Source of the DNA: Henriciella sp. | Lineage (GTDB): Bacteria > Pseudomonadota > Alphaproteobacteria > Caulobacterales > Hyphomonadaceae | Assembly: GCA_002733705.1 (NCBI GenBank) | Contig: NVWP01000033.1 | Span: 1-64,000 of the forward strand | Length of the DNA: 64,000 nt | Direction: 5' to 3' | In this document: positions 38,068 through 47,097 of the stretch, one piece after another | Position numbering within the stretch: position 1 is the first letter of the stretch | How the letters are laid out: each line of letters opens with the position of its first letter | The notes under the pieces: model-generated | What the model was told of the DNA's origin: nothing | The model's database searches: none | Seen by the model: only the letters and a program-made list of their open reading frames with translations | Position numbers and translations under genes: made by a program

Positions 38068-38114
38068 CTTGAAATCCGCCCCTAAACCCTTTCAGTGGCG
38101 CACTGGATTTCAAG
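38068..38114 (+). promoter_or_regulatory. Hairpin in purA leader overlapping the ribosome binding site
   Basis: CTTGAAATCC (38068-38077) and GGATTTCAAG (38105-38114) are perfect 10-bp arms around 27 bases. The right arm overlaps AAGGAG (38112-38117), the purA ribosome binding site. The stem would partly mask the start region in RNA. It may be regulatory. Confidence 0.5.
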
Positions 38115-38126
38115 GAGCAGCTATCC

Positions 38127-39422
38127 ATGGCAGGTGTGGTCGTCGTCGGGGCCCAATGGGGCGATGAAGGCAAAGGCAAGATCGTCGACTGGCTGTCGAG
38201 CCGGGCCGATACGGTGGTGCGTTTCCAGGGCGGCCACAATGCCGGCCACACGCTCGTCATCGGCAACAAGACCTTCAAGCTGAACCTTCTGCCGTCCGGC
38301 GTCGTGCGCGGTGGCAAGCTGTCCGTCATTGGCAATGGTGTCGTGGTCGATCCCTGGCAGCTGCTGTCTGAAATCGAAGGCATGGGAAAGGAGGGCGTCA
38401 AGCTGGGGCCCGACGATCTGATCCTGGCCGACAATGCCTGCCTCATCCTGCCATGGCACAAGGATATCGATGCGGCCCGCGAAGCCGCCCTCGGCGAGTC
38501 GAAGATCGGCACGACGAAACGCGGTATCGGCCCGGCCTATGAAGACCGTGTCGGCCGGCGCGCCATCCGTGTTGCCGATCTCGAAGATCCTGCCGCGCTG
38601 GATCTCAAACTGGAACGGCTGCTGGCCCACCATAGACCGCTGCGCGCCGGTCTGGATCTTCCTGAACCCGATGCTGACGCGCTGAAGGCCGAGCTTCTTG
38701 AGCTGGCGCCCAAGGTCCTTCCATTCGCGCGGCCTGTCTGGAAACTGCTCGACGAACAGGTCAAGCTTGACCGCCGCATCCTGTTTGAAGGCGCCCAGGG
38801 CGTCATGCTGGATGTCGATCACGGCACCTACCCCTTTGTGACCTCCTCCAACGTCGTCGCCGGCAATGCGGCAGCTGGCGCCGGGGTCGGGCCGAGCGCG
38901 ATTTCCTATGTGCTGGGGCTTGCCAAGGCGTACACGACCCGCGTCGGGTCGGGCCCCTTCCCGACAGAGCAGGACAATGAAATCGGCCAGCGCCTCGGCA
39001 CAGTTGGTCATGAGTTCGGGACCGTTACCGGCCGTGCCCGCCGCTGTGGCTGGTTCGACAGCGTCATGGTCCGCCAGGCCTGCGCCACGTCCGGCGTCAG
39101 TGGGCTCGCTCTCACCAAGCTGGACGTCCTCGATGGCTTTGAAGAGATCAAGGTCTGCGTCGGCTACAGGCTGAATGGCAAGGAAATCGATTACTTTCCC
39201 GCCGGCCTCACACATCAGGCCGCTGTCGAGCCGATTTATGAAACGATGGAAGGGTGGAAAGACTCCACGAAAGGCGCGCGCAGCTGGGCAGACCTTCCCG
39301 CCGAAGCGGTGAAATATGTTCGAAGGCTGGAAGAACTCGTCGGCAAACCCTGCGCCCTGGTCTCGACATCGCCAGAACGGGAAGACGTTATCCTGATGAG
39401 GGACCCGTTCGAACGAGGCTAG
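38127..39422 (+). CDS. purA: Adenylosuccinate synthetase
   Basis: 431-aa GTP-dependent enzyme that joins IMP and aspartate on the way to AMP. The nucleotide loop and catalytic Asp are in [16 protein letters not shown] (residues 8-23), and [10 protein letters not shown] holds the catalytic His. [50 protein letters not shown] and [12 protein letters not shown] are all intact. Ribosome binding site AAGGAG is nine bases before the ATG. It stands alone, with a leader hairpin. Confidence 0.97.
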   Translation: MAGVVVVGAQWGDEGKGKIVDWLSSRADTVVRFQGGHNAGHTLVIGNKTFKLNLLPSGVVRGGKLSVIGNGVVVDPWQLLSEIEGMGKEGVKLGPDDLILADNACLILPWHKDIDAAREAALGESKIGTTKRGIGPAYEDRVGRRAIRVADLEDPAALDLKLERLLAHHRPLRAGLDLPEPDADALKAELLELAPKVLPFARPVWKLLDEQVKLDRRILFEGAQGVMLDVDHGTYPFVTSSNVVAGNAAAGAGVGPSAISYVLGLAKAYTTRVGSGPFPTEQDNEIGQRLGTVGHEFGTVTGRARRCGWFDSVMVRQACATSGVSGLALTKLDVLDGFEEIKVCVGYRLNGKEIDYFPAGLTHQAAVEPIYETMEGWKDSTKGARSWADLPAEAVKYVRRLEELVGKPCALVSTSPEREDVILMRDPFERG

Positions 39423-39428
39423 GCACGC

Positions 39429-39731
39429 CTAGTCCTCCGGATTTGATGCATCCTTTATGAAACCGCCCGTCAGATTGATCAGATAGGCGCTTGCGCCGAC
39501 GCGGACCCATTCATAGCCCTTCTTCGGCTTTTTCAGCCCGGCGCCCTTCCAGTCGTCTATGATTTCCCCGCGATACTGCACGGGAAGGTAATCGCCACGT
39601 TCGAAGCTGACGGCGCCCTCATCGGAGGAATCCTCGGCCGCGTCAGGATTGTCATAGGATGCAGGTGGCCCCGCCTGGCCTTCTAGGGCCAGCAAGAGCG
39701 CGGCGGCTGCGAGCAGGGTCATCTTTAACAT
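39429..39731 (-). CDS. RcnB-like small periplasmic protein
   Basis: 100 aa with a signal peptide (MLKMTLLAAAALLLALEGQA) and an acidic linker. The C-terminal domain reads DYLPVQYRGEIIDDWKGAGLKKPKKGYEWVRVGASAYLINLTGGFI. This is the RcnB signature (YRG..IDD....GL..P..GY.WVRVG..YLLI....G.I). RcnB in E. coli tunes nickel/cobalt export in the periplasm, but most homologues are uncharacterised and there is no rcnA here. It converges with purA with 6 bp between. Confidence 0.85.
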   Translation of the reverse strand: MLKMTLLAAAALLLALEGQAGPPASYDNPDAAEDSSDEGAVSFERGDYLPVQYRGEIIDDWKGAGLKKPKKGYEWVRVGASAYLINLTGGFIKDASNPED

Positions 39732-39824
39732 CGGTTACTCCGTTTCAAAATAGGAACGGCCCTCACGATCCTGCGGTTCCCGGGCGCGGACAGAAGTCCT
39801 GCGGGCGAGGCGCCCCCCCTCCGC

Positions 39825-40628
39825 TCAGCGGCTCTGCCGGCTTGCGTGGATATGAGCCAGCGCAACAGCCCCTGCGGTCGATACATTGATACTGTCGAAG
39901 TCGCCTGCCATCGCGATCCGCACCGGCGTGCTCCGGGCGATCAGCCCGTCCGCGAGTCCCGGCCCCTCCGGGCCGAGCAGAACCGCTGTCTTCCGCGCCG
40001 GCCGCTTTTCGTGAAGTAATTCACTGCCCGCGCGGGGTGTCATGGCCCAGACCTCATATCCTGCCTCTTCAAGCCAGGAGAGATGGTCTTCACTGGACCC
40101 GCCATGGAGAAAGGGCAGCCAGAGGGCAGCGCCCGCGGAGACCCGGATCGATTTTCGATAGAGCGGATCACAACTACGCTCATCCAGAAGCACGCCGCCT
40201 GCCCCGAAGGCGGCCGCATTGCGGAAGGCCGCGCCCACATTGTCATGATTGGAGAGCCCGTTCAGGACCAGAAGCGTTGGGGCCCCCAACAACGCCTCGC
40301 GAGAGACGGGCGCCCCCTTCCTTGCGCAGGCCAGTATGCCGCGATGCATGGGAAAGCCGGCCACTGCATCCAACACCTCCTGCGGCGCGGCATAGACCGG
40401 CACACCGTCCGGCACCTGCGCGAGCATGCCTGCCAGCGGCTCAAGCCGGGACTCAGCAAGGAAGACACTATCGACGGCAAAACGCGACTTCGACAGGAGA
40501 ATGCCGAGTGTGACCTTCCCCTCCACAATAAACCGGCCATCGGACCCGCCCGTCAGGTCCCGCTCACGGATCGAGACATAGGGCGCGATGCGCGGATCGG
40601 CAGGGTCGGTGATTGGAATGGGCGCCAT
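39825..40628 (-). CDS. SpoU/TrmH-family RNA 2'-O-methyltransferase
   Basis: 267 aa. An N-terminal L30e-like substrate-binding part (GRFIVEGKVTLGILLSKSRF) precedes the SPOUT knot domain. The three family motifs are NHDNVGAAFRNAAAFG (motif 1, catalytic Arg), VLLGPEGPGL (motif 2) and DSINVSTAGAVALAH (motif 3), so the SAM site is complete. It should methylate a ribose in tRNA or rRNA, target unknown. The frame is open to 40688, and MAPIPITDPAD at 40628 is the likely start. Confidence 0.9.
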   Translation of the reverse strand: MAPIPITDPADPRIAPYVSIRERDLTGGSDGRFIVEGKVTLGILLSKSRFAVDSVFLAESRLEPLAGMLAQVPDGVPVYAAPQEVLDAVAGFPMHRGILACARKGAPVSREALLGAPTLLVLNGLSNHDNVGAAFRNAAAFGAGGVLLDERSCDPLYRKSIRVSAGAALWLPFLHGGSSEDHLSWLEEAGYEVWAMTPRAGSELLHEKRPARKTAVLLGPEGPGLADGLIARSTPVRIAMAGDFDSINVSTAGAVALAHIHASRQSR

Positions 40629-40653
40629 AACTCTGGCTTGGTGGCACAAAGCA

Positions 40654-40686
40654 GGACACCCGGCCAGTCTTCCCGGCCGGGTGTCC
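40654..40686 (-). terminator. Terminator-like hairpin after rpoH
   Basis: GGACACCCGGCC (40654-40665) and GGCCGGGTGTCC (40675-40686) pair perfectly over 12 bp, 23 bp after the rpoH stop on the minus strand. The following bases (tgctttgtg) are only modestly T-rich. Confidence 0.65.
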
Positions 40687-40709
40687 ATCTGTTCTCATTT
40701 GACTGCAGA

Positions 40710-41597
40710 TCAGGCGCCGACGGGCAGGCCCTGCTCCTTGGCCATACGCTTCATGGCCTTCTGGATCTTCTCGAAGGCGCGCACCTCAATCTGCCGGATG
40801 CGCTCACGCGAGACATTATATACCTCTGACAGCTGCTCCAGCGTCTTTGGCTCGTCGGTCAGGCGGCGCTCCTGAAGGATGTGCTGTTCGCGCTCTGAAA
40901 GGTCCGCCATGGCTTCCTGAAGCAGCTCCATCCGGCTGTCGAATTCCTGACGGTTGGCATAGGTGTCGGCCTGGCCCGGCTCATCATCGGTGAGCCAGTC
41001 CTGCCACTCCATGTCGCCTTCCTGGCCCATGGGCGCATTCAGAGAGGCATCAGAGCCACTCATGCGGCCATTCATGCTCAGAACGTCCTTTTCGGAGACG
41101 TTGAGGCGGGTTGCAATCTCGTTGACCTGTTCGGGGTTGAGATCGCCGCTTTCCAGCGCATTGATCTCACCCTTGATGCGGCGAAGATTGAAGAAGAGCT
41201 TTTTCTGGGCGGCCGTGGTGCCGAGTTTCACAAGGCTCCAGCTGCGCAGGATATATTCCTGGATCGCGGCGCGGATCCACCACATCGCATAGGTCGCAAG
41301 ACGGAACCCCTTGTCGGGGTCAAACTTCTTGACGGCCTGCATCAGGCCGACATTGCCTTCGGAAATAACCTCCGCCATGGGCAGTCCATAGCCGCGATAC
41401 CCCATGGCAATCTTGGCCACGAGGCGCAGGTGGGAGGTCACCATCTGCTCGGCAGCGTCGGTGTCCTCATGCTCCTGCCAGCGTTTGGCGAGCATGAACT
41501 CCTGCTGCTTCTCGAGCATCGGGAATTTGCGAATCTCGGTCAGATAACGGCTCAGGCCCTGCTCTGGGCTAAGCGCAATCGATGTTTTCAAAGCCAT
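40710..41597 (-). CDS. rpoH: Heat-shock sigma factor RpoH (sigma-32)
   Basis: 295-aa sigma factor that directs RNA polymerase to chaperone and protease genes. Region 2 is in HLRLVAKIAMGYRGYGLPMAEVISEGNVGLMQAVKKFDPDKGFRLATYAMWWIRAAIQEYILRS. The RpoH box QKKLFFNLRR is at residues 131-140. Region 4 is LSEREQHILQERRLTDEPKTLEQLSEVYNVSRERIRQIEVRA. FtsH, also encoded here, normally degrades RpoH. A sigma-32-like promoter lies about 140 bp upstream. Confidence 0.96.
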   Translation of the reverse strand: MALKTSIALSPEQGLSRYLTEIRKFPMLEKQQEFMLAKRWQEHEDTDAAEQMVTSHLRLVAKIAMGYRGYGLPMAEVISEGNVGLMQAVKKFDPDKGFRLATYAMWWIRAAIQEYILRSWSLVKLGTTAAQKKLFFNLRRIKGEINALESGDLNPEQVNEIATRLNVSEKDVLSMNGRMSGSDASLNAPMGQEGDMEWQDWLTDDEPGQADTYANRQEFDSRMELLQEAMADLSEREQHILQERRLTDEPKTLEQLSEVYNVSRERIRQIEVRAFEKIQKAMKRMAKEQGLPVGA

Positions 41598-41735
41598 CGG
41601 CCTTTTCTCCGTGTCTACAGGTACTGACCCATTCAGGCGGCATCAGTTCCGTATCGGTTCTGGAGAAAGCTTGTAGCCCCGACTCGCGGCGGCGTCTTTC
41701 CCCCTGAAGCGCATTTGCATTATCACGCCCTTGCA

Positions 41736-41766
41736 TAAATGGGATACAAACGTGGCGGTTGAAGGG
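41736..41766 (-). promoter_or_regulatory. Sigma-32-type promoter of rpoH
   Basis: On the minus strand CCCTTCAA (41766-41759) is followed 14 bases later by TCCCATTTA (41744-41736). The heat-shock consensus is CTTGAA, about 14 bases, CCCCATNT, so there is one mismatch in each box. Self-activation of rpoH through such a promoter is known in Caulobacter. The 5' leader would be about 130 bases. Confidence 0.5.
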
Positions 41767-41888
41767 CAAAACGGCTCAAAACCAAGTATTCATAGTAAAC
41801 GCAGGCCCTGCGTCGAGGCAGCGCATCCCTGCCTGCATGACTTTCCGGCGCGCCCATCCTAAATGGGGTAAAGAAGAGGAAATTTCCG

Positions 41889-42092
41889 ATGACGACCATA
41901 CTGACAATTGGCTTTTACATCGCCATCGCCGTGCTCGTCGTGGTTCTCGTGCTGGGCATCGCCAATATGACGCGCAGCGATGATGGTCAGGCGAGCCGCT
42001 CCAACAAGCTGATGCGCCTGCGCGTTCTCGTCCAGGCTATTGCCATCGCCCTTCTCTGCGCGCTAGCGCTCGCGGTTGGCGCCTTCAACTAG
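41889..42092 (+). CDS. HIG1-domain twin-transmembrane protein
   Basis: 67-aa membrane protein. Two helices (about residues 5-25 and 46-65) are joined by a short basic loop, MTRSDDGQASRSNKLMRLRVLVQA, the HIG1/HIG_1_N pattern (N-K-L-M-R-x-R-V-x-x-Q). In alphaproteobacteria this small gene commonly sits right before a PduO-type adenosyltransferase, as here (28 bp). Mitochondrial relatives affect respiratory complexes, but the bacterial role is unknown. Ribosome binding site agaagaggaaa precedes the start. Confidence 0.87.
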   Translation: MTTILTIGFYIAIAVLVVVLVLGIANMTRSDDGQASRSNKLMRLRVLVQAIAIALLCALALAVGAFN

Positions 42093-42120
42093 GGCGCCCC
42101 AAACTGGAAGAGAGCGCCCA

Positions 42121-42693
42121 ATGGTAAAACTGGACAAGATCTACACCCGTACTGGCGATGCCGGAAAAACGCGCCTCTCCACCGGCGAGCCGGTCGAGAA
42201 GTGGAATCCGCGCGTGATCGCCTATGGCAGTGTCGATGAAGTCAATGCCGCGCTGGGCGTTGCCGTCCTGCACGCCGCCGATGACATGGCAGCCCGGCTC
42301 AGGCGGATTCAGAACGACCTGTTCGACCTTGGCGCCGACCTTGCCACGCCGGAGCGGGACAAGAAGCTGGGCTTTGAGCCCCTTCGCATCGCCGCGGCCC
42401 AGACAGAGCGTCTGGAGCGAGAGATCGACGATATGAACAAGGCGATCGCACCGCTGGACAGTTTTGTTCTCCCCGGCGGCAGCGGCCTTGCGGCCCATCT
42501 GCATGTCTGCCGCACAATCTGCCGGCGCGCCGAGCGCGATATTGCGAGACTGGCTTCCGAAGAGCGCGAAATCGTCAGCAAGGAAGCCCTTGCCTTCATC
42601 AACCGGCTCTCCGACTGGCTGTTCGTGGCCTCACGCGTGGCCAATGACAATGGGCAATCGGACGTCAAGTGGAAGCCCGGCGCCAACCGCTAG
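42121..42693 (+). CDS. PduO-type ATP:cob(I)alamin adenosyltransferase
   Basis: 190 aa. It adds the adenosyl group of ATP to cob(I)alamin to make coenzyme B12. The ATP-binding N-terminus is KIYTRTGDAGKTRLSTGEPVEKWNPRV, and VDEVNAALGVA follows. The C-terminal helix has the typical RTICRRAERDIARL and FINRLSDWLFVASRVAN motifs. The ATG at 42121 is chosen because the family starts MVKLxKIYTRTGD. It is likely cotranscribed with the HIG1 gene and converges with the MarR gene with a 4-bp overlap. Confidence 0.95.
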   Translation: MVKLDKIYTRTGDAGKTRLSTGEPVEKWNPRVIAYGSVDEVNAALGVAVLHAADDMAARLRRIQNDLFDLGADLATPERDKKLGFEPLRIAAAQTERLEREIDDMNKAIAPLDSFVLPGGSGLAAHLHVCRTICRRAERDIARLASEEREIVSKEALAFINRLSDWLFVASRVANDNGQSDVKWKPGANR

Positions 42694-43202
42694 CGGCCGC
42701 TTGGCCCACCCACCGGTTCCTGGCCGTCCTTGTCCAGCACCGTGACAAATTGGTCGGCAATATCGGCTGTAAGCGTCTTCAGTGAGTCCCAGTAATGCGC
42801 CGGCAGCTGGGCCGCGACGGTTTCCAGAACCGGCGCGGCGTGCCGGTCGCACTGTTTTTTCATCGCCTGCCCTGCCGCCGTCAGCTCGACCTGCTTCGCA
42901 CGCCTGTCGTGCGCCAGCGTGGCCATGGAGACCAGATCCCGTTTCATCAGCCTGCTCACGGTCGAGGACATGGTCGGCTGGGACACGTTCAGCATCCGGG
43001 CCAGCCTGGTGATTGTCTGTGGGCCGGGGCCGTCATCCAGCAGCTTCAGCACCGAATACTGGGCAACCGTCATGGGTTTTGGCAGGTGCGCTGCCACGGC
43101 GCAGTCGGCAAGATGCGCCAGCCTGGCGACCTCGCTTAGTGCATTTGCCGCCTGTTTTGCAGCCAGGTGGGCGCCGGCCAGGTGATCATCGTCTGCGGGC
43201 AT
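42690..43202 (-). CDS. MarR-family transcriptional regulator
   Basis: 170-aa winged-helix regulator. The recognition region reads MTVAQYSVLKLLDDGPGPQTITRLARMLNVSQPTMSSTVSRLMKRDLVSMATLAHDRRAKQVELTAAG, with the DxR wing motif (DRR). Dimerisation helices flank it. The start MPADDDH at 43202 has a strong ribosome binding site (gggagaggg). The open frame upstream to 43427 is not family-like. MarR proteins often repress a divergent neighbour, and DUF3297 is the nearest divergent gene. No clear palindrome was found between them. Confidence 0.88.
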   Translation of the reverse strand: MPADDDHLAGAHLAAKQAANALSEVARLAHLADCAVAAHLPKPMTVAQYSVLKLLDDGPGPQTITRLARMLNVSQPTMSSTVSRLMKRDLVSMATLAHDRRAKQVELTAAGQAMKKQCDRHAAPVLETVAAQLPAHYWDSLKTLTADIADQFVTVLDKDGQEPVGGPSGR

Positions 43203-43392
43203 TTTTTGCGTTCCCTCTCCCAGTTGGAAACGGGTAATGCCATCCGCGGCCTTTGGAGGATTAAGTTTTGAAAAATGAGGCCGATTCAAAGCAGTCACTG
43301 CCGTCGCGCCCATGGATGCTGAAACAGAAGCAGGCCGCCAGATCGCACTTTCCGGGTTGAGCTTCAGCCACTTCGAAGGCATTGAAACAGCC

Positions 43393-43647
43393 ATGACAGA
43401 CACACCTCCAGACCGCCTGAGCCTCAATCCTCGCAGCCGCTACTACGACCCGGAGCTGATCCAGCGCGGCGTCGGCGTCCGTTTCAAGGGAGAGGAGCGC
43501 ACCAACGTCGTCGAATATTGCCTCTCCGAAGGCTGGATCAAAGTGGCCGCAGGCAAATCGGTGGACCGCAAGGGCAACCCGCTGACCCTTACGCTGAAGG
43601 GCCCGGTCGAGGTCTGGTTTGAGGATGTGGAGAAGCCGCAGGACTGA
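43393..43647 (+). CDS. DUF3297 family protein
   Basis: 84-aa soluble protein. The whole sequence matches DUF3297: MTDTPPDRLSLNPRSRYYDP, then LIQRGVGVRFKGEERTNVVEYC, then EGWIKVAAGKSVDRKGNPLT and LKGPVEVWFED. The start at 43393 fits the family, and an upstream ATG at 43312 would add 27 unrelated residues. The family is small and beta-rich, common in proteobacteria, and has no known function. Confidence 0.9.
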   Translation: MTDTPPDRLSLNPRSRYYDPELIQRGVGVRFKGEERTNVVEYCLSEGWIKVAAGKSVDRKGNPLTLTLKGPVEVWFEDVEKPQD

Positions 43648-43776
43648 TCCGCCACCCGCCGCACAGCCGCTGATTATAGCGGCGAAATGACCTTGACGCG
43701 AGCAGCACGCTTGATTGTTGCAACCGCCTTCTCTAGGTCATCTCCAGTTAAACAGGGATAAGACAGGAGCTCGCCG

Positions 43777-44523
43777 ATGAAGGTGCTCGTACCCGTAAAA
43801 CGGGTCATCGATTACAATGTTAAGGTCCGCGTGAAGTCCGACGAGAGCGGCGTTGACCTTGCCAACGTGAAAATGTCCATGAACCCCTTCGACGAGATTT
43901 CGGTCGAGGAAGCGGTTCGGCTGAAGGAAAAAGGCGTTGTCGAGGAAGTCGTCGTCGTCTCCATCGGGCCGCAACAGGCACAGGAAACGCTGCGCACGGC
44001 TCTCGCCATGGGCGCCGATCGCGGCATCCTGGTGAAGACCGATGAGACGGTCGAACCGCTCGCCGTCGCCAAGATCCTCCAGAAGGTTGTCGGCGAAGAA
44101 AACCCCGACCTTGTGATCCTTGGCAAGCAGGCCATCGATGACGACTCCAACCAGACCGGCCAGATGCTTGGCGCGCTGCTCGACTGGCCGCAAGGCACCT
44201 TTGCCTCGGAAGTGGTTGTCGAGGACGGCAAGATCACCGTCACACGCGAAATCGATGGTGGTCTCCAGACGCTCGCGCTGGAAACCCCGGCCATCATCAC
44301 GACCGACCTTCGTCTGAACGAGCCGCGTTATGCCTCGCTTCCGAACATCATGAAGGCGAAGAAGAAGCCGATCGATGAGAAGGCCCCGGGCGACTACGGT
44401 GTCGACACCGCCGCCCGTCTCAGCGTCGTCAAGGTCACCGAGCCGCCAGAGCGTGAAGCCGGCGAGAAGGTTGAAGACGTCGCTGAACTGGTCTCCAAGC
44501 TCAAGACGAAAGGAGCGATCTAA
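43777..44523 (+). CDS. etfB: Electron transfer flavoprotein, beta subunit
   Basis: 248 aa. With EtfA it accepts electrons from acyl-CoA dehydrogenases and passes them to ETF:ubiquinone oxidoreductase. Signature segments are [20 protein letters not shown] at the start, [18 protein letters not shown], and the AMP-binding [45 protein letters not shown] is the conserved loop that contacts partner dehydrogenases. Ribosome binding site acaggag. A TTGACG box at 43693-43698 may be the promoter -35. Its stop overlaps the etfA start by one base. Confidence 0.97.
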   Translation: MKVLVPVKRVIDYNVKVRVKSDESGVDLANVKMSMNPFDEISVEEAVRLKEKGVVEEVVVVSIGPQQAQETLRTALAMGADRGILVKTDETVEPLAVAKILQKVVGEENPDLVILGKQAIDDDSNQTGQMLGALLDWPQGTFASEVVVEDGKITVTREIDGGLQTLALETPAIITTDLRLNEPRYASLPNIMKAKKKPIDEKAPGDYGVDTAARLSVVKVTEPPEREAGEKVEDVAELVSKLKTKGAI

Positions 44524-45452
44524 TGGCTGTTCTGGTTATTGCTGATCACGACAATGAGTCGCTCTTCGATGCGACCCACAAGACCGTCACGGCCGCTGCG
44601 GCTTTCGGCGGCGACATCGACGTGCTGGTTGCTGGCAAGGACGCATCTGGCGTCGCTGAAGCTGCCGCCAAGATCGACGGTGTCCGCAAGGTGCTTCACG
44701 CCGATGGCGAGCCTTATGAAAAGCAGCTCGCCGAGGCGATGGAAGCGCTCGTCGTTCCGCTGATGGATGGCTATGACGCGGTCTTCGCGCCAGCCACCAC
44801 CATGGGCAAGAACTGCGCGCCCCGCATCGCGGCCAAGCTGGACGTCATGCAGCTTTCCGACATCTCCGATGTGATTGATGCCGACACGTTCGAGCGTCCG
44901 ATCTATGCCGGTAACGCCATGATGACGGTGAAATCTTCCGACGCCAAGAAGGTCGTGACCGTACGCGGCGCCTCCTTCGATGCGGCTGGCGAAGGCGGCT
45001 CTGCCTCTGTCGAAACGATCGACGCCCCGGCAGGCCCGTTCAAGTCGGCCTTCGTTGAGGAGCGTATCGTTCAGTCCGACCGTCCGGAACTCACCTCCGC
45101 CAAGCGGATCGTTTCCGGTGGCCGTGCGCTCGGCTCGAAAGAGGATTTCGAGAAATATATCACGCCGCTTGCTGACAAGCTCGGTGCGGGTATCGGTGCA
45201 TCGCGCGCCGCTGTCGATGCTGGCTATGCCCCGAACGACTATCAGGTCGGCCAGACAGGCAAGATTGTCGCGCCGGAGCTTTACATCGCTATCGGCATCT
45301 CGGGCGCCATCCAGCACCTTGCTGGCATGAAGGACTCCAAGATCATCGTTGCGATCAACAAGGACGAAGAAGCCCCGATCTTCCAGGTTGCCGATTACGG
45401 CCTCGTGGCAGACCTTTTCAACGCCGTGCCGGAACTGACCGACGCGCTGTAG
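44523..45452 (+). CDS. etfA: Electron transfer flavoprotein, alpha subunit
   Basis: 309 aa, FAD-binding partner of EtfB. The FAD motif is complete: [60 protein letters not shown], then [19 protein letters not shown]. It is coupled to etfB through TAATG. The pair fits the several acyl-CoA and hydroxyacyl-CoA genes in the window. A terminator shared with the convergent sirtuin gene follows. Confidence 0.97.
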   Translation: MAVLVIADHDNESLFDATHKTVTAAAAFGGDIDVLVAGKDASGVAEAAAKIDGVRKVLHADGEPYEKQLAEAMEALVVPLMDGYDAVFAPATTMGKNCAPRIAAKLDVMQLSDISDVIDADTFERPIYAGNAMMTVKSSDAKKVVTVRGASFDAAGEGGSASVETIDAPAGPFKSAFVEERIVQSDRPELTSAKRIVSGGRALGSKEDFEKYITPLADKLGAGIGASRAAVDAGYAPNDYQVGQTGKIVAPELYIAIGISGAIQHLAGMKDSKIIVAINKDEEAPIFQVADYGLVADLFNAVPELTDAL

Positions 45453-45474
45453 GCTTTGAGCCCGATCCATAAGG

Positions 45475-45510
45475 AAAAGCCCCGGACGTTTGGCGTCCGG
45501 GGCTTTTTTT
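45475..45510 (+). terminator. Strong terminator after etfA, possibly bidirectional
   Basis: AAAAGCCCCGGACG (45475-45488) and CGTCCGGGGC plus seven T (45494-45510) form a 10-bp GC-rich stem with loop TTTGG and A/T tails on both sides. It can end both etfA and the convergent sirtuin gene. Confidence 0.92.
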
Positions 45511-46267
45511 AGACCGTTTCAAGTTCCTGCATGACCTCGTCCATGAGAGCCCCGATCTCGGTATTGAGCACCAGGCTGGCATAGGGGTCGAGGTCGGTCG
45601 GCTCGCGGTTGACGATCACGAGGCGCGCCCCTGCGCGGGCCGCGAGGACCGGTATACCGGCTGCCGGATAGACCACCAGCGACGAGCCAAGCACGATACA
45701 GAGATCGCACGACTCCGCCTCAGCGGAGGCACGCGCCATCTTCTCTTCCGGCATGGCCTGCCCGAACGAAATTGTGGCGGTCTTCAACAGGCCGGCACAG
45801 GCGGCGCAGACAAGCTCTTCGTCATTTTCCCACGGGGCCCGCAGCTCTTCGAATTCGTGGCGCATGCCACATTCAAGGCATTTGGCGTAGGACGCGTTGC
45901 CATGGATCTCGATGACCTTCTCATCGGGCACGCCGGCATCCTGGTGGAGATTATCGACATTCTGCGTCACCACCGCGCTGACCTTGCCCTGCCTGACCAG
46001 TTCGGCAATCGCCAAATGGCCCGAATTGGGGCTGGCCCCGACCCATCCGGCCGTGCCGTTGAACACCCGCTTCCAGCCCTCACGGCGCGCGTCGCGGTCA
46101 GAGACGAAATCCTGATAATAGATCGGCTTCATCTTGGACCAGACCCCGCCAGGGCTTCTGAAGTCAGGAATACCGCTTTCGGTAGAGATGCCCGCGCCTG
46201 TGAACACAAGAACGCGGTCGGCGGCGCGGATCATGTCCGCCAGGGTTTTCGCTGTCGCTGTTGTCAT
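45509..46267 (-). CDS. cobB: NAD-dependent protein deacylase (sirtuin)
   Basis: 252-aa Sir2-family enzyme that removes acyl groups from lysine using NAD. The NAD loop is GAGISTESGIPDFRSPGG. The catalytic TQNVDNLHQDAG is followed by HG in IEIHGNASYAKCLECG. Zinc cysteines come as CLEC and CAAC. The end of the Rossmann part is VLGSSLVVYPAAGIPVLA and IVNREPTDLDPYA. The Y/R pair of desuccinylases is not evident, so it is probably a deacetylase. It overlaps the etfA terminator at its 3' end. Confidence 0.93.
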   Translation of the reverse strand: MTTATAKTLADMIRAADRVLVFTGAGISTESGIPDFRSPGGVWSKMKPIYYQDFVSDRDARREGWKRVFNGTAGWVGASPNSGHLAIAELVRQGKVSAVVTQNVDNLHQDAGVPDEKVIEIHGNASYAKCLECGMRHEFEELRAPWENDEELVCAACAGLLKTATISFGQAMPEEKMARASAEAESCDLCIVLGSSLVVYPAAGIPVLAARAGARLVIVNREPTDLDPYASLVLNTEIGALMDEVMQELETV

Positions 46268-46287
46268 GTGGAAACCTTACCCCAGCG

Positions 46288-47097
46288 CTAGAACAGCATC
46301 CAGAGGCCCATGGCGATCATCATGAGATTCTCTGTCAGCGACACAAAGCCGAGCGGGACGTTGGAATTGCCTCCGACGCACGCGCATTTGAGCTCTCGCT
46401 TGTCGATATAGACCGCCTTGAAGACAGACACCGCGCCCACGGTGCCGATAAAGATGGCGACCGGAGAGGCGAGCCATATCAGCGCCCCGGCGATCATCAA
46501 TATGCCGGCGAACGCCTCCGCGAAGGGATAGACAAAGGCGTACCGGACATCCCGCTGGGCGAGGAGGTCATAGCCAAGGAACTGGTTCTGGAAGGCGGTG
46601 AGATCCTGAAGCTTCTGGATCGCCAGAATACACATGGAGATCGCAATGAACCACTCGAGCGCCCGGACGGTAAAGATCGTCCCGAAGGCGGCAAAGCTCG
46701 CCCCCAGCGCCATGAGGAAGGCCGTCGCAAAGATGGCAATCACCGGCGTATAGCTGGTCTTGCCCTCCTTGTCGGCTGCTGTGGACTTGCCAAAATAGCG
46801 GCGCAGATCGTCATGCCCGCCAATCCGCTGGCCATTGATCCAGGTCTGCGGCGTCGTCTCGACGCCATAAGTCTCCTTGAAGGCGTCCGTCTCTTCACGT
46901 GTCTTGAGGTAATTGTCCTCAATCTCGAAGCCTTCGCGCTTCAGAAGGTCGCGCGATTTCAGGCCGAAGGGACAGATATGCTTGTCCATGACCATGCGGT
47001 AGAGCACAGCCTTGTTGGGGCCGCTGCGCTCTGCGGGGCCTTGCTGCTGAGCAGATCGTTGAGAAGCTTCCGCCTCTTGATGTGTTGTCGTGTCCAT
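46288..47097 (-). CDS. Glutaredoxin-MauE fusion membrane protein
   Basis: 269 aa. The first part (about residues 20-95) is a glutaredoxin domain with HICPFGLKSRDLL and TTPQTWINGQRIGGHDDLRRYFG. Its active site is CPFG, keeping only one cysteine of the usual CPYC. The second part has four membrane helices like MauE/DoxX redox proteins, with KCACVGGNSNVPLGFVSLTENLMM near the C-terminus. The fusion would pass thiol electrons across or at the inner membrane. The true partner is unknown. M at 47097 is used, and no good ribosome binding site is seen. Confidence 0.8.
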   Translation of the reverse strand: MDTTTHQEAEASQRSAQQQGPAERSGPNKAVLYRMVMDKHICPFGLKSRDLLKREGFEIEDNYLKTREETDAFKETYGVETTPQTWINGQRIGGHDDLRRYFGKSTAADKEGKTSYTPVIAIFATAFLMALGASFAAFGTIFTVRALEWFIAISMCILAIQKLQDLTAFQNQFLGYDLLAQRDVRYAFVYPFAEAFAGILMIAGALIWLASPVAIFIGTVGAVSVFKAVYIDKRELKCACVGGNSNVPLGFVSLTENLMMIAMGLWMLF

